Below, one piece after another: positions 54,463 to 63,282 of a stretch of 64,000 nt of DNA (position 1 is its first letter; each line of letters begins with the position of its first letter). Location of the stretch: the NCBI RefSeq assembly GCF_004322755.1, contig NZ_CP036401.1, positions 1,426,001-1,490,000 of the forward strand, given 5' to 3'. The translations under genes were made by a program, and so were the position numbers. This DNA comes from Pseudoduganella albidiflava. GTDB lineage: Bacteria; Pseudomonadota; Gammaproteobacteria; Burkholderiales; Burkholderiaceae_D. The notes under the pieces are model-generated. The model saw only the letters and a list, made by a program, of their open reading frames with translations, did no database searches and was not told the DNA's origin.

Positions 54463-55485
54463 ATGCTCGACATCCCCCAACTGCTCGTGCCGATCAGCAT
54501 TGCCCAGGTGTGCGGCGAAGACCTGAGCTTTTCGCCGGAGGTGGACACGATTGCCCACGCCCGCCGCCACGACGACCCCGCGCTCGACCAGGGCGAATGG
54601 GTCGAAGCGCTGAAGGAAGCGGACTGGCCGTACGTGGCCAGCCATTGCGAGACGCTGATCCGCTCGCGCAGCAAGGACTTGCGCCTCGCCGTCTGGCTCG
54701 CCGAAGCCCACGCGAAGACGCGCCATTTCCGTGGCCTCGGCGACGGCTACGCGCTGCTGGCCGGGCTGTGCGAACGATTCTGGGATGGCCTGTATCCAGC
54801 CGCCGAGGAGGGCGACCATGAGCAGCGCATCGGCAACCTGTTCTGGCTGCTCACAAGGTCGCCGCAACTGGTCAGGGAAATTCCGCTGGCCGAGGATGGC
54901 GGTGTGTCGCTGGGCGACTTCGACGCCGCGCGCCAGCGTGCCGCCAGTGCGCAGGAGGCGGATGAGTGGGGCCATCGCCCGGTGGTGGCCGGGCCCACGG
55001 TGGAAGAACTCGACGCCCGCCGGCGCCGCAATCGCGCCGCATTCAATACCGCGCTGCTGGCCGATGCGCAGTATTGCCTGCAAACGCTGCAGGCATTCGA
55101 AGAGGTGGTCGACCAGCGGCTCGGCGGCGCCGGCCCCAGCTTCACGGCCGCCCGCGAGGCGCTGCAGCACGCCGTCGATTTCATCGGCCTGCTGGCGGCG
55201 CCCGCCGCGCCGGCGGCCACCGGCGAAGCCGCCACGCAGCCGCCGCGCAGCCCGCACGCCGACGGCACGGTGTCCTCCCGGCAGCAGGCCATCGACCAAC
55301 TGCAGGAAGTGGCCGAGTACTTCCGTCGCATGGAGCCGCACAGCCCGGTGGCTTATCTGGCCGACAAGGCCGCGGCCTGGGCGGCGATGCCATTACATCA
55401 ATGGCTGCGCACCGTGGTCAAGGATCCCGGCCAGATGGCGCAGCTGGACGAGTTGCTGGGCACGGCTTCGGCGGCGGGGAACTGA
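54463..55485 (+). CDS. tssA: T6SS assembly protein TssA
   Basis: 340 aa with the N-terminal ImpA domain (GEDLSFSPEVDTIAHARRHD; DWPYVASHCETLIRSRSKDL; CERFWDGLYP), which defines TssA, and a C-terminal helical/VasJ-like region (RQQAIDQLQEVAEYFRRMEP, then SPVAYLADKAAAW). TssA caps and coordinates tube and sheath growth. Ribosome site AGGAG upstream. Confidence 0.93.
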   Translation: MLDIPQLLVPISIAQVCGEDLSFSPEVDTIAHARRHDDPALDQGEWVEALKEADWPYVASHCETLIRSRSKDLRLAVWLAEAHAKTRHFRGLGDGYALLAGLCERFWDGLYPAAEEGDHEQRIGNLFWLLTRSPQLVREIPLAEDGGVSLGDFDAARQRAASAQEADEWGHRPVVAGPTVEELDARRRRNRAAFNTALLADAQYCLQTLQAFEEVVDQRLGGAGPSFTAAREALQHAVDFIGLLAAPAAPAATGEAATQPPRSPHADGTVSSRQQAIDQLQEVAEYFRRMEPHSPVAYLADKAAAWAAMPLHQWLRTVVKDPGQMAQLDELLGTASAAGN

Positions 55486-55563
55486 TCGCCGCCGCCGCGT
55501 TCCGCTTGCATTCTCCCTGCGTTATCGGCAGACTGGCTTGCAAAGATCATGCAGGGAGGCAAT

Positions 55564-57168
55564 ATGGGGAATTTTCGTATCGGCACGCGCCTGGCGCTCG
55601 GCTTCGCGCTCGTGCTGGCACTGCTGGCCGCGATGACGGTCACCGGCGTGCTGCGCATGCAGGGCGCCAGCCGGCTGACCGAGGAACTGGTCTCCCAGCG
55701 GGTTCAAAATGAACGGCTGATGACCGAGTGGAACACCGTCATCGAGGTCAACGCGGCGCGCACCATCGCCGCCTTCTTCGCGCCGGACGTGACCACGCAG
55801 AAGGCCATCGAGGCCACGATGGCGGCGTCGTCGAAACGGGCCACCGAAATCCAGGACCTGCTGGGGCGCACGCTGGCCGATGAAGACTCGCGCCGCGGCC
55901 ACGCGGCCGTGATGGCCGCGCGCAAGCAATACACGGATACGCGCAAGACCATGCTGGCAGCCAAGGCCGCCGGCGACATGGCCACCGCCCAGCGCCTGTA
56001 TGCCACTGACCTGAATACGACACGCGGGGCCTACCTGGGCGCCCTGGCCAGCCTGCTGAAAACCCAGCAGGCCGCGCTCGACGTCACCGCCGCCGCCATC
56101 CAGGCCAACTACGCCGCCGGACGCAACCTGCTGCTGGCGCTGGGCCTCGGCGCCACCGTGGCGGGCGTGGTGGTGGCCTGGCGCCTCACGCGCGCCATCA
56201 CCGCGCCGCTGCGGCAAGCCGTGCAAGTGGCGGAAAATGTCTCTTCCGGCGATCTCACCAGCGCCATCGACGACTCCCGGGCCGACGAGACGGGCCAGCT
56301 GATGCGCGCGCTGAAAAAAATGAATGGCAGCCTGCTGGCCATCGTCAGCCAGGTGCGCAACGGCACCGAGACCATCGCCACCGCCGCCGCCGAGATCGCG
56401 GCCGGCAACCTCGACCTGTCGTCGCGCACCGAGCAGCAGGCCAGCGCGCTGCAGCAGACCGCGGCCACGATGGAACAGCTCACGTCGGCCGTGCGCTCGA
56501 ACGCCGACAATGCGCGCGAAGCCCGCACGCTGGCCGATGGCGCCGCCGCCATCGCCGGGCAGGGCGGCAGCGTGGTGGCCGATGTCGTGCGCACGATGGA
56601 CGACATCAACGCCTCGTCGGGCCGCATCGTCGACATCATCGCCGTGATCGACGGCATCGCGTTCCAGACCAACATCCTGGCGCTGAACGCGGCCGTCGAA
56701 GCGGCGCGGGCGGGGGAGCAGGGCAGGGGCTTCGCCGTCGTGGCATCCGAAGTCCGCGCGCTGGCGGGACGTTCCGCCGCGGCGGCCAGGGAAATCAAGG
56801 AACTGATCGGCGACTCGGTGCAGAAGGTGCAGGCCGGCAGCGCGCTGGTCGATCGCGCCGGCCACACCATGAGCGACATCGAGGCCGCGATCGCCAAGGT
56901 CACGCAGATCATGACCCAGATCGCCGATGCCAGCGCGCAGCAGCAGGACGGCATCGAGCAGGTCAACACGGCCATCACGCAGATGGACCAGGTGACGCAG
57001 CAGAACGCCGCGCTGGTCGAACAGGCGGCGGCTGCGGCGGCGACCATGCAGGCGCAGGCGAACCGGTTGGCCGATGCGGTGGCCGTGTTCCGGCTCGATT
57101 CGGCCGAGCCGCTGCGCCGCCGCGAGGATCATCGCGGCCACGAGCAGCGCATCGCCCTGTCCGCCTGA
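55564..57168 (+). CDS. Methyl-accepting chemotaxis protein
   Basis: 534 aa from ATG 55564 (GGGAGG 5 bases upstream). Membrane helix 1 ([19 protein letters not shown]), a periplasmic four-helix-bundle sensor (about 35-185), and membrane helix 2 ([18 protein letters not shown]) precede a HAMP domain and the MCP signalling hairpin tip ([20 protein letters not shown]). Signalling helices include [17 protein letters not shown]. No C-terminal CheR-binding pentapeptide is present. Placed directly after tssA, but whether it is functionally linked to the T6SS is unknown. Confidence 0.94.
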   Translation: MGNFRIGTRLALGFALVLALLAAMTVTGVLRMQGASRLTEELVSQRVQNERLMTEWNTVIEVNAARTIAAFFAPDVTTQKAIEATMAASSKRATEIQDLLGRTLADEDSRRGHAAVMAARKQYTDTRKTMLAAKAAGDMATAQRLYATDLNTTRGAYLGALASLLKTQQAALDVTAAAIQANYAAGRNLLLALGLGATVAGVVVAWRLTRAITAPLRQAVQVAENVSSGDLTSAIDDSRADETGQLMRALKKMNGSLLAIVSQVRNGTETIATAAAEIAAGNLDLSSRTEQQASALQQTAATMEQLTSAVRSNADNAREARTLADGAAAIAGQGGSVVADVVRTMDDINASSGRIVDIIAVIDGIAFQTNILALNAAVEAARAGEQGRGFAVVASEVRALAGRSAAAAREIKELIGDSVQKVQAGSALVDRAGHTMSDIEAAIAKVTQIMTQIADASAQQQDGIEQVNTAITQMDQVTQQNAALVEQAAAAAATMQAQANRLADAVAVFRLDSAEPLRRREDHRGHEQRIALSA

Positions 57169-57199
57169 AGCAAGGGGGCGCCCCGGCTACAATGCGCGC

Positions 57200-57805
57200 A
57201 TGACGACAAGACGGGCGCAATGCCCCACCTGCCTGCGCGCCGCCAGCGCCTGCATCTGCCACTGGATCCGCCCGATCGAGAGCCGCGCGGCGCTGCTGAT
57301 CCTGCAGCATCCGATGGAAACGGCGAATGCCAAGAACAGCGCGCGCCTGCTGCACCTGTGCCTGCCCGGCAGCACGCTCGCCATCGGCGAAACCTTTGAA
57401 GACATGGAGGACTTGCTGGCGGGGCCGCGCCAGCCGGTGCTGCTGTACCCGGAGACGCCCGGCGACCGCTCGCTCGGCATTGCGCCACCGCCGCCGTTCG
57501 GCGGCGCGGCGCCTGAACAGGTGCTGCTGGTCGTGCTCGACGCCACGTGGCGCAAGAGCCGCAAGATGCTGTACCTGAATCCGGCACTGCAGGCGCTGCC
57601 ACGGCTGGCGCTGCGCGACGTACCGGCCTCGCACTACCTGATCCGCAAGGCACATGCGCCCGGCCAGCTGTCGACACTGGAGGCCGCGGCGTACGCGCTG
57701 GCCCGGCTCGAAGGGGATGACAGCCGCTTTGCGCCCTTGCTCGACGCGTTCGACGGCTTCGTCGGCCAGCAGCAGGCCCTGGCCGCCGCGCACCGGCCTG
57801 GCTGA
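57200..57805 (+). CDS. DTW-domain tRNA-uridine aminocarboxypropyltransferase
   Basis: 201 aa. N-terminal zinc-ribbon-like Cys motif (CPTCLRAASACIC), LILQHPMETANAKNSARLL, and the defining DTW-type motif in VLDATWRKSRKML (DATW here). ASHYLIRKAHAPGQLSTLEA is the other conserved block. Family members (TapT/YfiP) make acp3U at tRNA position 47 or related sites from SAM. The start ATG 57200 gives the expected N-terminus. Confidence 0.88.
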   Translation: MTTRRAQCPTCLRAASACICHWIRPIESRAALLILQHPMETANAKNSARLLHLCLPGSTLAIGETFEDMEDLLAGPRQPVLLYPETPGDRSLGIAPPPPFGGAAPEQVLLVVLDATWRKSRKMLYLNPALQALPRLALRDVPASHYLIRKAHAPGQLSTLEAAAYALARLEGDDSRFAPLLDAFDGFVGQQQALAAAHRPG

Positions 57806-57844
57806 TCAACCGATCATCTGATCAACGATCAACCGCTCAATCGA

Positions 57845-60667
57845 TCAGCTGATCAGCTTCAATCCCGGCGGCAGGGCGTCGCCGAGCATGCGCTGCTCGG
57901 TGGCCTGGTCCAGTTCCACCACCTCGCGCACCATCGTGCTCCACGTCGGCGGCGCGCCCACGGCCGTCAGCCGGCGCAGCACTTCGTCGCGCAGGGCCGG
58001 GGCGATGTCGCGCGACCGGTCGCCGGTCATGCGCGCCAGGTGCGCGGCGGCGAAGCCGGCCGGTTCGATCTTCTTCCAGTCCAGCTTCAGGATCTCGCCC
58101 AGCCATGCTTCCACCGATGCCACCGGCGCCACTTCGTGCGCGCTGCCATGGAATGGCTTGCGCGCGCCGACCCGGCCCAGCGCCCACAGGTAGCGGGTAA
58201 AGCTGGCGGCCGCCTTGGCATCGAACTTCGGGCCGGCGACCGGCAGCTTGCCGATCGTGCCCACCATCCAGTCGCCGATCTCGGCCTTGTAGGCGGCGGG
58301 AATGCGCTCCAGCGAGGCGCCCAGCCGCAGCATGTCTTCCTCGCCACCGTCGACCAGCGTGGCGGGGCGGCGCCCCCGTTCCGCCGCGCTGGCCTGCAGG
58401 TTGAACGCGAAGTCGTCCAGCAGCCGCAGCTGCATCTCGGTCGACAGGCCGCCGGCCACGCGGCGCCACAGCGTCCACCATTCGGCGCGCACCTGGCCAT
58501 CCTTGAAGTACTGGGCGCCGCTGTCGAACAGGGCCCACAGCTGGGCGATGCGCCAGTCGTCGAGCGGCGCGCCGAAGCCGGGGCGCAGGCACCAGCCGGC
58601 CAGGTTGAGCCACACGCGCTCATGTTCGGGCGAGCGGCGGCGGCCTTTGGCGCGCGCCATCAGCGCATCGAACAGGTGCCGCAGCAGCGCTGTCGGCCAG
58701 CGTTCGCGGCTGCCCAGCAACTGTTCCAGCTGGCCGCGCAACTGGCGCACTTCCTTGCTTTCGACGTGCAGCACGCGCGAACCGAAGATGCGGTCGATCT
58801 TCTCCACCGCGTCGGCAAAGCGGGGCGGTGGCGCCTCCGCTTGCGGCTCGGCTGCCTCTTCCTCGCCGCGCAGCTGGAACTCCAGCAGCCAGCGGCGGCC
58901 GCTGGCCGCTTCCACGCAATGCACTTCCAGCGTGCCGACCTCGGACAATGCGGCCGCCAGGCGCACCGGGACTTCCCGCGGCACTTTCGTGTCGTCGGTC
59001 TTCAGCACGGTGGAAATGGCCGGCAGCGCCACGTAGTCGGCCGGATCCAGGTCGGCCAGGTCGCCGGCGCCGTGGCGCAGGTCGGCCACGGTGGAGACCA
59101 GGTGGAAGCGCACCGGCCGCCCCACACGCAGGCCGAACGTGCGGTCGGCCAGCGTCACTTCGCTGCCCGGCTGGGCGCCGCGCGGCAGGATGCAGACGGC
59201 GCGGCGCTTCACGCCCGGCGCCTTGTCGGTATCGAGCAGCAGGTAGTAGGCCCGCGCGGAGCCGCCGGCGATCGACGGCGCCATGCCTTGCCGCGACAGC
59301 GAATAGGCGACACCGCCGCGGGCCACGGCCACGTCCGGATTATCGTTGTGCAGCACCTTGACCGGTCCCAGCTGCTGCTGGCCGCGCCAGCCGGTCAGCG
59401 TGTCGGCCAGCCGCTGCGCCAGCACGTCGGCACGGAACACGCCGCCATTCAGCAGCAGCGTGTCCGGCACCGGGAACGTGGTGTCGTCGGCGATGCCCAG
59501 CGCGGCCCGCGCCGCCTGGGCATGCTGGCGCAGGAAGCTGGCGAGATGGCGCGTGACGGCCGCATCGCTGGCGTAGGGCAGGCCGAATTCGACGATGCCG
59601 CCGCGCGAACGGCGCGCATCGGCCTGATCCTGGTTCAGCGGGAAAAAGCCTTCGACGACGATCTGCGCCACGTCGGCGCGGGTCAGCGCCACCGACCGGC
59701 TGCCGCCGATCAGCCGGGAACCGCTGCCGAGCAGCGTGACGTTGGCCTGTTCGGGCCCGCCCGCCGACAGCAGCTGCTCCTTGGCGGCGCGGCAGCGCTC
59801 CGTCAACTGCGCCAGCCGCCCCGCGGACAGCTTTTGCTGGCTGTCCGGCGCGGCCAGGCGCGATTCCGCCAGGTGCGCCAGGGCCAGGTCCATGTTGTCG
59901 CCACCCAGGATCAGGTGGTTGCCGACGCCGATCCGCTCCAGCACGGGTTCGTTGTTCGCCATCCGTACCTGGACCAGCGAAAAGTCGGTGGTGCCGCCGC
60001 CCACGTCGGCCACCAGCGCCAGCCGCGTGTCCGCCAGTTCCGCGGCCAGCGTGGCGCGGTGACGATACAGCCAGTCATACAGCGCCGCCTGCGGTTCCTC
60101 CAGCAGCCGCACGCCCTGCAGGCCTGCCAGCCTGGCCGCTTCCAGCGTCAGCGCGCGGGCACCCTCGTCGAACGACGCGGGTACTGTCAGCACGATGCGC
60201 TGGTCTTCCAGGGGGTGGTCGGGGAAACGGGCATTCCAGGCACCGCGCAGGTGCGCCAGGTAGCTGGCGCTGGCGGTCACCGGCGAGACCTTGGGCACGC
60301 CCTCGGGCGCACCCCATGGCAGGATCGGCGCCGTGCGGTCGACGCCCGGATGCGACAGCCAGCTTTTCGCGCTGGCCACGTAGCGCCCCGTGACCTGGGC
60401 ACCCAGCGTGCGGGCCAAGCGTCCGACGACGAAGCGCTCGACACCGGCCACGTCCGGCTGCAGCCATGGCAGTTGCAGTTCCTTCGGCCCCAGTTCGCCT
60501 TCGGCCGGGTGGTAACGGCTGGACGGCAGCAGCAGCGCGCGGTGTACTTCGCCCGGCGCCGTCAGCTGGTCGATGTCCAGCAGTTGTACCTCGGCGGCGC
60601 CGGGCGCCGCGTAGGCCAGCACCGTGTTGGTGGTGCCGAGGTCGATGCTGACCAGGTAGGGCGTCAT
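57845..60667 (-). CDS. Hsp70-like protein with C-terminal DUF3731-type extension
   Basis: 940 aa. The N-terminal actin-like ATPase has phosphate-1 IDLGTTNTVLAYA, connect/phosphate-2 VADVGGGTTDFSL and adenosine motif LLNGGVF. The ~500-residue nucleotide-binding half is followed by a short beta region and a ~350-residue helical C-terminus (ERVWLNLAGWCLRPGFGAP; WWTLWRRVAGGL) unlike the DnaK substrate lid. It is the last gene of a three-gene minus-strand operon; its ATG overlaps the previous stop by 4 bases. Chaperone client and function unknown. Confidence 0.88.
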   Translation of the reverse strand: MTPYLVSIDLGTTNTVLAYAAPGAAEVQLLDIDQLTAPGEVHRALLLPSSRYHPAEGELGPKELQLPWLQPDVAGVERFVVGRLARTLGAQVTGRYVASAKSWLSHPGVDRTAPILPWGAPEGVPKVSPVTASASYLAHLRGAWNARFPDHPLEDQRIVLTVPASFDEGARALTLEAARLAGLQGVRLLEEPQAALYDWLYRHRATLAAELADTRLALVADVGGGTTDFSLVQVRMANNEPVLERIGVGNHLILGGDNMDLALAHLAESRLAAPDSQQKLSAGRLAQLTERCRAAKEQLLSAGGPEQANVTLLGSGSRLIGGSRSVALTRADVAQIVVEGFFPLNQDQADARRSRGGIVEFGLPYASDAAVTRHLASFLRQHAQAARAALGIADDTTFPVPDTLLLNGGVFRADVLAQRLADTLTGWRGQQQLGPVKVLHNDNPDVAVARGGVAYSLSRQGMAPSIAGGSARAYYLLLDTDKAPGVKRRAVCILPRGAQPGSEVTLADRTFGLRVGRPVRFHLVSTVADLRHGAGDLADLDPADYVALPAISTVLKTDDTKVPREVPVRLAAALSEVGTLEVHCVEAASGRRWLLEFQLRGEEEAAEPQAEAPPPRFADAVEKIDRIFGSRVLHVESKEVRQLRGQLEQLLGSRERWPTALLRHLFDALMARAKGRRRSPEHERVWLNLAGWCLRPGFGAPLDDWRIAQLWALFDSGAQYFKDGQVRAEWWTLWRRVAGGLSTEMQLRLLDDFAFNLQASAAERGRRPATLVDGGEEDMLRLGASLERIPAAYKAEIGDWMVGTIGKLPVAGPKFDAKAAASFTRYLWALGRVGARKPFHGSAHEVAPVASVEAWLGEILKLDWKKIEPAGFAAAHLARMTGDRSRDIAPALRDEVLRRLTAVGAPPTWSTMVREVVELDQATEQRMLGDALPPGLKLIS

Positions 60668-62541
60668 TGCCCGTCGGCGGTGCCGCGCACGTCGAATTCG
60701 ACCTTCCAGCGCTGGCCGTCATTGGCCACCGCCAGGAGTTCCAGCGTGCCCGCCTCCGTGGCGTGCGCATGCAGGCGCACCTGCACCACGTCGCCCGGCT
60801 GGCGGCCTTCCGGCGACAGTTCGGCCTGGATCTCGTTCAGCTCGACCAGCTCGTCCGGACCCCAGAAGTCCAGCACCGTACCGATCTGGTCCTGCCGGCG
60901 GGTGGACGAACCGAAGAAGCGGAACTGCACCGGCTCGCCCACCACGAGGCCGAATTCCTGCCCCGGCAATTCCAGCTCGCTGCCTTCTTCCATGCCGAAC
61001 GGTGCCACGCACAGGGCCTGGATCGGCGGCTCCATGCCGGGAATGGCCGGCATCGACGATTCCACCGCCACGTAGTACGAACGCGCCGTGCCGCCGCGGA
61101 TACGCACGCCGGCGCCGCGCCGCACATAGCTGTAGTACGCCGCGCCGCGCGCCACGGCCAGGTCCAGGTCCGCGCCGCCCAGCATGCGTGCCGGTTCGGC
61201 GCCTTCCATGTACAGCCAGTCGTTGATGGTCTCCATCACGCGCCGGGCCAGCAGTTCGGATTTGAAGACGCCGCCGTTGAACAGCACGGCGCTCGGGTGC
61301 AGGAACGAGTGGTCCGGGTTCTGGCGCTCGGCAAAGCCCGGCACGTCGGCCGTGGCACCCTTCTGGCGGCCCAGGAAGGCGGCCAGGTGGCGCGTGACCG
61401 CGGCATCCTGCGCATACGGCAGGCCCAGTTGCGTCAGGCCGGCGCGGGTGCGCACGGCGGGGCGGGCGGCCGCTTCCACTTTCGGGAAGAAGCCGTCGGT
61501 GATGAAGGTGGTGACTTCGTCGCGCGTCAGTTCGGTGCGGATCGAACCGCCGATCAGCTTCGAGCCGCGGCTCGGTACCACGATCGGCCAGCTCTCCGCG
61601 CTGGCGTCGGCCAGCAGGTTTTCCTTGGCGGCGCGGCAGCCGTAGGTCAGCGCGCGCAATTGCCACGGATCGAGCTGCGTGCCGTTGGCGGCCAGCTTGC
61701 GCGCCACCAGGTGCGCCAGCGCCAGGTCCATGTTGTCGCCGCCCAGCAGGATATGGTCGCCCACGGCCACGCGGTGCGGTTCCAGCACGCCGTCGCGCTC
61801 GGTGATGGCGATCAGCGAGAAGTCGCTGGTGCCGCCACCCACGTCGACGACGAGGATGATGTCGCCGGGTTTTACTTCCTTGCGCCAGCGGCCTTCGCTG
61901 CCCTGGATCCAGCTGTACAGCGCGGCCTGCGGTTCTTCCAGCAAGGTCATGGCCTGGTAGCCGGCGGCCCGGGCCGCCTCGGCGGTCAGTTCGCGGGCGG
62001 CCGGGTCGAACGAGGCGGGAATCGTCACCGTCACGGCCTGTTCGCCGAACGGTGCTTCGGGATGCGCGGCATTCCACGCCTGGCGCAGGTGGGCCAGGTA
62101 GCGCGTGGAAGCCGTCAGCGGCGAGACGCGCGTCACTTCTTCCGGCGCGTCGTTCGGCAGGATGGCAGCGCGGCGGTCCACGCCCGGGTGGCACAGCCAG
62201 CTCTTCGCGCTGGACACCAGGCGGATCGGCGTGGTGGCGCCGCGGCTGCGCGCCATTTCGCCGGCCACCGAGGTTTCCCCTTCGGCGCTCCACGGCAGCG
62301 CGAGCTCGCCGGGCGGCAGTTCATCGGGGTGCGGCAAGTACAGGAACGAGGGCAGCAGCGGCAGGTCCTCGACCGTGCCGGGTGCCGTCAACTGGGGCAC
62401 GCCCAGCACCGACTGCCGGGTCTTCTCGCCATCGCTGCCGGCCAGGTCGACATACGACAGCGCGCTGTGCGTGGTGCCCAGGTCGATACCGATCGCATAA
62501 CGGGGGGTGTTGCCTGGAGGCGTAATGTTTTCGTCGCTCAC
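60664..62541 (-). CDS. Hsp70-like (DnaK-family) protein
   Basis: 625 aa. IGIDLGTTHSALSYV, VVDVGGGTSDFSL, LLEEPQAALYSW and LFNGGVF define the Hsp70 ATPase domain. The C-terminal part is a short beta-sandwich-like domain ending VEFDVRGTADGQ without an alpha-helical lid or EEVD. It resembles its neighbour (57845) in the ATPase part, so the two probably arose by duplication. It overlaps both neighbours by ATGA. Confidence 0.9.
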   Translation of the reverse strand: MSDENITPPGNTPRYAIGIDLGTTHSALSYVDLAGSDGEKTRQSVLGVPQLTAPGTVEDLPLLPSFLYLPHPDELPPGELALPWSAEGETSVAGEMARSRGATTPIRLVSSAKSWLCHPGVDRRAAILPNDAPEEVTRVSPLTASTRYLAHLRQAWNAAHPEAPFGEQAVTVTIPASFDPAARELTAEAARAAGYQAMTLLEEPQAALYSWIQGSEGRWRKEVKPGDIILVVDVGGGTSDFSLIAITERDGVLEPHRVAVGDHILLGGDNMDLALAHLVARKLAANGTQLDPWQLRALTYGCRAAKENLLADASAESWPIVVPSRGSKLIGGSIRTELTRDEVTTFITDGFFPKVEAAARPAVRTRAGLTQLGLPYAQDAAVTRHLAAFLGRQKGATADVPGFAERQNPDHSFLHPSAVLFNGGVFKSELLARRVMETINDWLYMEGAEPARMLGGADLDLAVARGAAYYSYVRRGAGVRIRGGTARSYYVAVESSMPAIPGMEPPIQALCVAPFGMEEGSELELPGQEFGLVVGEPVQFRFFGSSTRRQDQIGTVLDFWGPDELVELNEIQAELSPEGRQPGDVVQVRLHAHATEAGTLELLAVANDGQRWKVEFDVRGTADGQ

Positions 62542-63125
62542 AGTTCCACCTCCGCCGGTGCCAGGATTTTCGCGTCGTGCGCTTCGGCCAGCTTCGGCAG
62601 GCGCACGGCCGTGGCGCGCCAGCCGCGGTGGCTCAGCGTGCCCTTGAACGGCGGCTTGCCGACCACGTTGCCGGTCAGGCGCACGGCGGCGGCATCGAAG
62701 CCTTCTTCCAGCGTCACGCGGCTGCCTTCGGCTTCGGCGCGCGCCGGTTCGATCGTGAAGTGTTCCTTGAGTACCTTGCTGCAGCCTTCGTGGACCACGC
62801 GGGCCGCCGCGCCGATGTCGGCATCCGAATAGCCGGCCAGGTTTTCCTGCGTGAAGTCGATCAGGCGTGCCTCGCGCTGCAGCAGCGACAGCAGTTGCAG
62901 CGCGGCATCCGGAGTCGCTTCGCGCAGCGGGGGCGCTACCGGCGCGGGGGCTGGCGCGGGTGCCGGGGCTGGCGCAGGCGCGGGCGCCGGTGCAGGAGGG
63001 GCAGCCACCGGGCCGATCTGGTCATTCTGGTAACGGCCGGCGAATTCGGCGTCGCCCAGCGTCTTGAAGAAAGCGCTGAAGGCAAGCGGGATCCTGGCCA
63101 GGAAGGACGGATTTTTGGTAGTCAT
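62538..63125 (-). CDS. DUF2760 domain protein
   Basis: 195 aa. N-terminal IPLAFSAFFKTLGDAEFAGRY, then a run of about ten Pro-Ala repeats (DNA about 62935-63000). A C-terminal DUF2760 domain follows (LQLLSLLQREARLIDFTQEN; RVVHEGCSKVLKEHF; PFKGTLSHRGW). It leads the operon with two Hsp70-like genes; this trio recurs in proteobacteria and its role is unknown. Cytoplasmic. Confidence 0.88.
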   Translation of the reverse strand: MTTKNPSFLARIPLAFSAFFKTLGDAEFAGRYQNDQIGPVAAPPAPAPAPAPAPAPAPAPAPVAPPLREATPDAALQLLSLLQREARLIDFTQENLAGYSDADIGAAARVVHEGCSKVLKEHFTIEPARAEAEGSRVTLEEGFDAAAVRLTGNVVGKPPFKGTLSHRGWRATAVRLPKLAEAHDAKILAPAEVEL

Positions 63126-63212
63126 ATTGCTCGTGTGTGGTGGGTCCGGGTTGGCTCCGGACGGGCAATTGCGAATCATACCAGTTGGCGAACTGCCAAG
63201 TGCGTGCGGCGG

Positions 63213-63241
63213 TTGCACACCCTTGAAGAACGGCCTAGAAT
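63213..63241 (+). promoter_or_regulatory. Promoter of the radical SAM gene
   Basis: TTGCAC (63213-63218), 17-bp spacer, TAGAAT (63236-63241), followed immediately by the LexA-type box. Confidence 0.7.
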
Positions 63242-63242
63242 A

Positions 63243-63258
63243 CTGTATATACATACAG
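63243..63258. promoter_or_regulatory. LexA (SOS) operator
   Basis: CTGTATATACATACAG matches the CTGT-N8-ACAG consensus perfectly, with the AT-rich centre typical of strong sites. It covers the expected transcription start, 25 bases upstream of the radical SAM ATG. Confidence 0.8.
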
Positions 63259-63282
63259 TCATAGTGAAACGCTGGAGCGATC

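Noticed and set aside
58040..61075. 1011-codon plus-strand frame opposite the Hsp70-like gene
   Set aside because: Shadow of the minus-strand genes, which have intact Hsp70 motifs; the plus-strand translation is low-complexity R/Q/H/A.
60667..62832. 721-codon plus-strand frame opposite the second Hsp70-like gene
   Set aside because: Same reason: antisense to a motif-complete gene and running across a gene boundary.
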